52,162 nucleotides of DNA from Akkermansia sp. (GTDB lineage Bacteria > Verrucomicrobiota > Verrucomicrobiia > Verrucomicrobiales > Akkermansiaceae): positions 1 to 52,162 of the forward strand of contig JAUNRC010000011.1 of the NCBI GenBank assembly GCA_030535875.1, read 5' to 3'. Below the pieces are notes generated by a model, which saw only the letters and a program-made list of their open reading frames with translations, had not been told where the DNA came from and did no database searches. Positions 49,214 through 52,162 of this stretch are shown here, in pieces (position 1 is the first letter of the stretch; every line of letters starts with the position of its first letter). Made by a program: the position numbers and the translations under genes.

Positions 49214-51379
49214 ATGGCTAGAGTATACTTTAATGGTAAGGAAAATCTTAGCTCTACTCCTTCATTGTACCTGCCCAATCGGGTGAATGCAGCGGTGCTG
49301 AAGGAGTTGGAGAAGGCGCTCGGAGGTGCCGGTCATGTAGCATACATGGTCGAAGAAGTGCTTGCGCCCGAGGCCGGAGTGGTTCGTTTTCTGAAAGGTC
49401 GTAAGATTGTCAGTTTTAATTTCCGCAAGGCCAACAGTAAAGTCCTGCGTGAACAGCTCCTCGGTCACATGAATGAGGGCCGCCATGTCGTCTTTGTTCC
49501 CGGTGTGCCGAACAGAACCAAGGGCTGCATATCCGATGTGCCTATGCCGTTCATGATGCAGTTGGCTGCTCTTCATATCTCACCTATTCCTGTTTTCGTG
49601 GGGATGTACCGCAATGATATTTGGCGTATGTTTTGTACGGACGGTACGGAAGATCAGGTTGTTGTCAGCGTGTTGCCCAAGCTCAGCCCCGGGCCTCTGA
49701 CCGGTGAGCGTGTGCTGGAGGCATGGTTGGAGTGCTCCTCTGAGGTATATGCCGAGCAGCCGGTCATGAAGATGTCTGTGGCTCGTTTGCTGGTGGAGGG
49801 TCTTCGCCGTAATGGCAAAAGTGAGCTTATCGATGGTATGGATGGCTCCCGACTGCCTTTCTATAAGGTTCTGGGTGTGGCTATGGCTTTGGCAAAAGAG
49901 CTCAAGAAGATTGTGCCGGACAAGCGATTGGGTATTTTGCTGCCGCCGGGCAAGGGAGGTGTGATAGCGAACTATGCCTGTATTCTGGCGGGAATTGTGC
50001 CGGTTAACATCAATTACACCTCGTCTGAGCCGGCTTTTAAGAGTATCGTGCGCCAGAGCGGTATTACCCGTTTCCTGTCCGCCCGTGCGTTTATGAGCAA
50101 GTTGCCGCAGTTCCCCTGGCCTAAGGGCGATGCTATTATCCACCTCGACAAGACGTTGAAGGGCATCGGTATGCCCCGTATCGCCGCCTGGGTGGCATTT
50201 GCCCGTATGGCCCCCATGCCGCTTATCAGCTCGCGCTTTAACCTCGATGTGTACAGCGGGGACGATGAGGCTGCACTGCTCTTCACCTCGGGATCGAGTG
50301 GTGAGCCCAAGGGGGTGTCGTTGTCGCACCGTATGATTGTGGCCAATGTGACCCAGTTGCTCAGTAAGGCATATTTGCCGTCCGGCAGTAAGTTCCTGTG
50401 CAGTTTGCCGATTTTCCACAGCTTCGGTCTGACGATTTCGACCATGTTGCCGGCTTTCTACGGTTTCGGTATGGTGACATATCCCTCCCCGCTGGAGGCT
50501 AAGAAGCTCAACGAGCTCATTGAAGAACATGAGATTAATCTTGTGGTTTCCACTCCCACTTTCGCACGCAGCATGCTGCGTCGCGCCTCGGCTGCTACAT
50601 ATAAGAGCGTGAAGTACTTCATCGTTGGAGCCGAGAAGTTGCAGAAGGTTGTGGCGGATGAGTTCCAAGAGAAATGCGGCCTGACGGTGCTGGAGGGTTA
50701 TGGCTTGACTGAGACGGCCCCTGTGTGCTCCGTGAACTTGGATGATGCCTGTTCTACACCTGAGCAGCCGTACTTTGTGCCGGGCCGTCGTTTCGGTTCC
50801 GTGGGGCCGATATTGCCGGGTATGGCAGTACGCCTGACGGATCCTGATGATGACAACGTGAGCGTGCCGCTCAGTGAGCAGGGCATGATTTGGTTTAAGG
50901 GCGCTAATGTCTTTAAGGGCTATATCGGTCGTCCGGATTTGAATGCCGGCATTTTCCGCGATGGCTGGTTTAAGACCGGTGACCTTGGTAAGGTTGATTT
51001 GAATGGTTTCCTTACTTTGGGCGGTCGGCGTTCTCGTTTCTCTAAGGTAGCCGGTGAGATGGTTCCGCACGAAGTGGTGGAGGATGCCATCGAGGAGTAT
51101 GTGGAGAAACCTGAGGGCTTTACCGGACGCGCCGTGGCGGTTATGGGAGTACCCGATGCTCAGAAGGGCGAGGCGCTAGTACTGCTTTCCTGCCTGCATA
51201 GTGCCAATTTGCCGCAGGCCTTGGATGATATTCGTTCCTACATGGTCAGCAAGGGCTTGCCGCGTCTGTGGTGTCCGCGTGAAATCATACCGGTGGAGAG
51301 CATTCCCGCTCTGCCGACCGGCAAGATGGACCTGCGTGGTTGCCAGATGTTGGCCAACGAGGCACTCGGTTTGCAGTGA
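49214..51379 (+). CDS. AMP-forming acyl-ACP/CoA synthetase with degenerate acyltransferase-like N-domain (Aas-like)
   Basis: A 721-residue protein. The C-terminal ~500 residues are an ANL-family adenylating enzyme: LLFTSGSSGEPKGVSLSH (about 356), YGLTET (about 496), WFKTGDLGKVD and PTGKMDLR with the conserved Lys near the C-terminus. The N-terminal ~200 residues resemble the PlsC-type acyltransferase of Aas (FVPGVPNRTKG... SPIPVFVGMYR), but the NHxxxxD catalytic motif appears as LPNRVNAAVL, with His replaced, so acyl transfer is probably lost. In Aas proteins, the pair re-acylates lysophospholipids; here the synthetase may simply activate fatty acids. Its stop overlaps the next ATG by one base, though the phosphatase may begin later. 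Confidence 0.85.
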   Translation: MARVYFNGKENLSSTPSLYLPNRVNAAVLKELEKALGGAGHVAYMVEEVLAPEAGVVRFLKGRKIVSFNFRKANSKVLREQLLGHMNEGRHVVFVPGVPNRTKGCISDVPMPFMMQLAALHISPIPVFVGMYRNDIWRMFCTDGTEDQVVVSVLPKLSPGPLTGERVLEAWLECSSEVYAEQPVMKMSVARLLVEGLRRNGKSELIDGMDGSRLPFYKVLGVAMALAKELKKIVPDKRLGILLPPGKGGVIANYACILAGIVPVNINYTSSEPAFKSIVRQSGITRFLSARAFMSKLPQFPWPKGDAIIHLDKTLKGIGMPRIAAWVAFARMAPMPLISSRFNLDVYSGDDEAALLFTSGSSGEPKGVSLSHRMIVANVTQLLSKAYLPSGSKFLCSLPIFHSFGLTISTMLPAFYGFGMVTYPSPLEAKKLNELIEEHEINLVVSTPTFARSMLRRASAATYKSVKYFIVGAEKLQKVVADEFQEKCGLTVLEGYGLTETAPVCSVNLDDACSTPEQPYFVPGRRFGSVGPILPGMAVRLTDPDDDNVSVPLSEQGMIWFKGANVFKGYIGRPDLNAGIFRDGWFKTGDLGKVDLNGFLTLGGRRSRFSKVAGEMVPHEVVEDAIEEYVEKPEGFTGRAVAVMGVPDAQKGEALVLLSCLHSANLPQALDDIRSYMVSKGLPRLWCPREIIPVESIPALPTGKMDLRGCQMLANEALGLQ

Positions 51380-51399
51380 TGCGGGGGGTAACCGGTTTT

Positions 51400-52014
51400 A
51401 TGAAGAAAATGAGTATGGGATTTCCTTTGTTCAGGAGCGGGTTACTCTCCTTGATGATGGTTGTGACGGCAGCCTGTTCGGCGCAGAATGAGGCGACGGT
51501 GCCTGCTGTGACATTGCCGGCAACGGCAGAGAAGCTGAGTGTGAAAGGGGTGGAGAATGTTCACCGCGTCAGCAAAACATTGTACCGTTCCGGGCAACCC
51601 ACGCCGGAGGGATTTACTCATTTGCAGGCCGAGGGTATACGCTCTGTACTTAATCTGCGTGAGTACCATAAGGATACTCGTCGGGCGCGGCACACGAACC
51701 TGCACCTGATGGCTTATCCCATGGCTGCCGGTGATGTGAAGGAGGCTGATGTTGAAAATTGTCTGAGGTTGATAGCTCAGGCACCGGGGCCGGTACTGGT
51801 GCACTGCTGGCATGGTAGTGACCGTACCGGTATCGTTGTAGCCGCCTGGCGTATTGTTTACGAGAATTGGACCGTGGCTCAGGCGGAAGCTGAGTTCCGC
51901 AATGAGTTGTACGGACACCATGAGTTCTGGTATGGTAATTTGGTGGAGCTGCTGCACGCTACCGATTGGAATGCTATGCGAGAGCGCCTGACAAAGAGTG
52001 GTGATGTGCAGTAG
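51400..52014 (+). CDS. Secreted lipoprotein phosphatase (dual-specificity/PTP-like)
   Basis: About 204 residues. The ATG at 51400 (MKKMSMGF...) begins a lipoprotein signal with lipobox TAAC; an earlier ATG at 51379 is possible. The catalytic loop VLVHCWHGSDRTG (HCxxGxxRT) is at about residues 133-145; the general-acid loop is likely the Asp near AYPMAAGD. Architecture is like other exported cysteine phosphatases of the atypical DSP group; substrates may be phosphoproteins, phosphoinositides or glycans. It is placed just after the acyl synthetase gene and possibly co-transcribed with it. Confidence 0.85.
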   Translation: MKKMSMGFPLFRSGLLSLMMVVTAACSAQNEATVPAVTLPATAEKLSVKGVENVHRVSKTLYRSGQPTPEGFTHLQAEGIRSVLNLREYHKDTRRARHTNLHLMAYPMAAGDVKEADVENCLRLIAQAPGPVLVHCWHGSDRTGIVVAAWRIVYENWTVAQAEAEFRNELYGHHEFWYGNLVELLHATDWNAMRERLTKSGDVQ

Positions 52015-52107
52015 CCCGAATCGGAGGGATATATCGGGATTTTTCCGGGCAATGTTTGCCTGATGGGCTTGTTTACTGTCTTATGCGCCCATTATGTTGA
52101 ACGAAAA

Positions 52108-52162
52108 CTAGTATAGAGTTCGGCAATTAGGCAGACCTGCAATTTTGAAGATAGCCCCGCCT
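52108..52162 (-). repeat. 55-bp dispersed repeat, copy B (cut by window edge)
   Basis: Reverse complement of 33984-34038 with one mismatch. The match reaches the last base of the window, so the full repeat continues beyond it. Gene-free context in both copies. Confidence 0.9.

Noticed and set aside
49580..51070. 496-residue open frame opposite the acyl synthetase
   Set aside because: Arg/His/Thr-rich antisense shadow of the ANL-family gene.
1..52162. CRISPR array, insertion sequence or transposase
   Set aside because: No regularly spaced direct repeats and no transposase-like protein were seen on either strand.

Overview
The window looks like chromosomal DNA of a Gram-negative member of Verrucomicrobiota, probably near Akkermansia. 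The reasons are a PEP-CTERM surface protein with GGAI/FxxN-type repeats, an exosortase with an EpsI-like partner, a highly divergent FtsZ beside FtsA, many small lipoproteins and very little Shine-Dalgarno use. The taxonomic placement is inference; no marker rRNA is present.

Layout. 0-7.3 kb: PEP-CTERM protein, small lipoproteins with Sel1-like repeats, and a polar amino-acid ABC importer whose binding protein and permease are fused. 7.4-12.3 kb: ftsZ, ftsA and three envelope or unknown genes, all leftward. 12.4-14.2 kb: tRNA-Ser(CGA), a membrane acyltransferase and an AT-rich small membrane protein. 14.3-20.2 kb: a secreted or membrane-anchored group made of a transglutaminase-like protein with a discoidin-like tail, two proteins sharing a ~110-residue domain (one plus three copies), and a five-heme cytochrome c. 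20.2-31.6 kb: an RND pump without its adaptor, an RRM protein, a putative Na+/H+ antiporter, riboflavin synthase, and an operon of EamA transporter, nrnA, truB and ribF. 31.7-39.1 kb: an AT-rich segment with seven parS-like palindromes, a DUF2156 protein, a cysteine-cluster protein, a TPR protein, argS, a 6S RNA gene, a lipoprotein, and an origin-like intergenic region. 39.1-52.2 kb: ribD, a virion-like small protein, an ankyrin protein, a very divergent PutA-like protein, EpsI and exosortase, prs, an acyl-ACP-synthetase-like protein and a secreted phosphatase. A 55-bp repeat is cut by the right edge.

The most important reading is that the window probably spans the chromosomal replication origin. 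At 38.8-39.1 kb there is a cluster of DnaA-box-like 9-mers (TTATTCACA type) in an AT-rich gap. C exceeds G on the given strand to its left and G exceeds C to its right, whichever strand the genes use. Seven sites like the ParB-binding consensus TGTTCCACGTGGAACA lie 3-7 kb to the left; three are inside genes and one overlaps a start codon. Neither dnaA nor parAB is in the window.

A second pattern is promoter layout. At several genes a good -35/-10 pair ends 6-8 bases before the ATG, so the transcript should begin at or next to the start codon (leaderless mRNA). Most other starts also lack a Shine-Dalgarno sequence; the RND pump is a clear exception.
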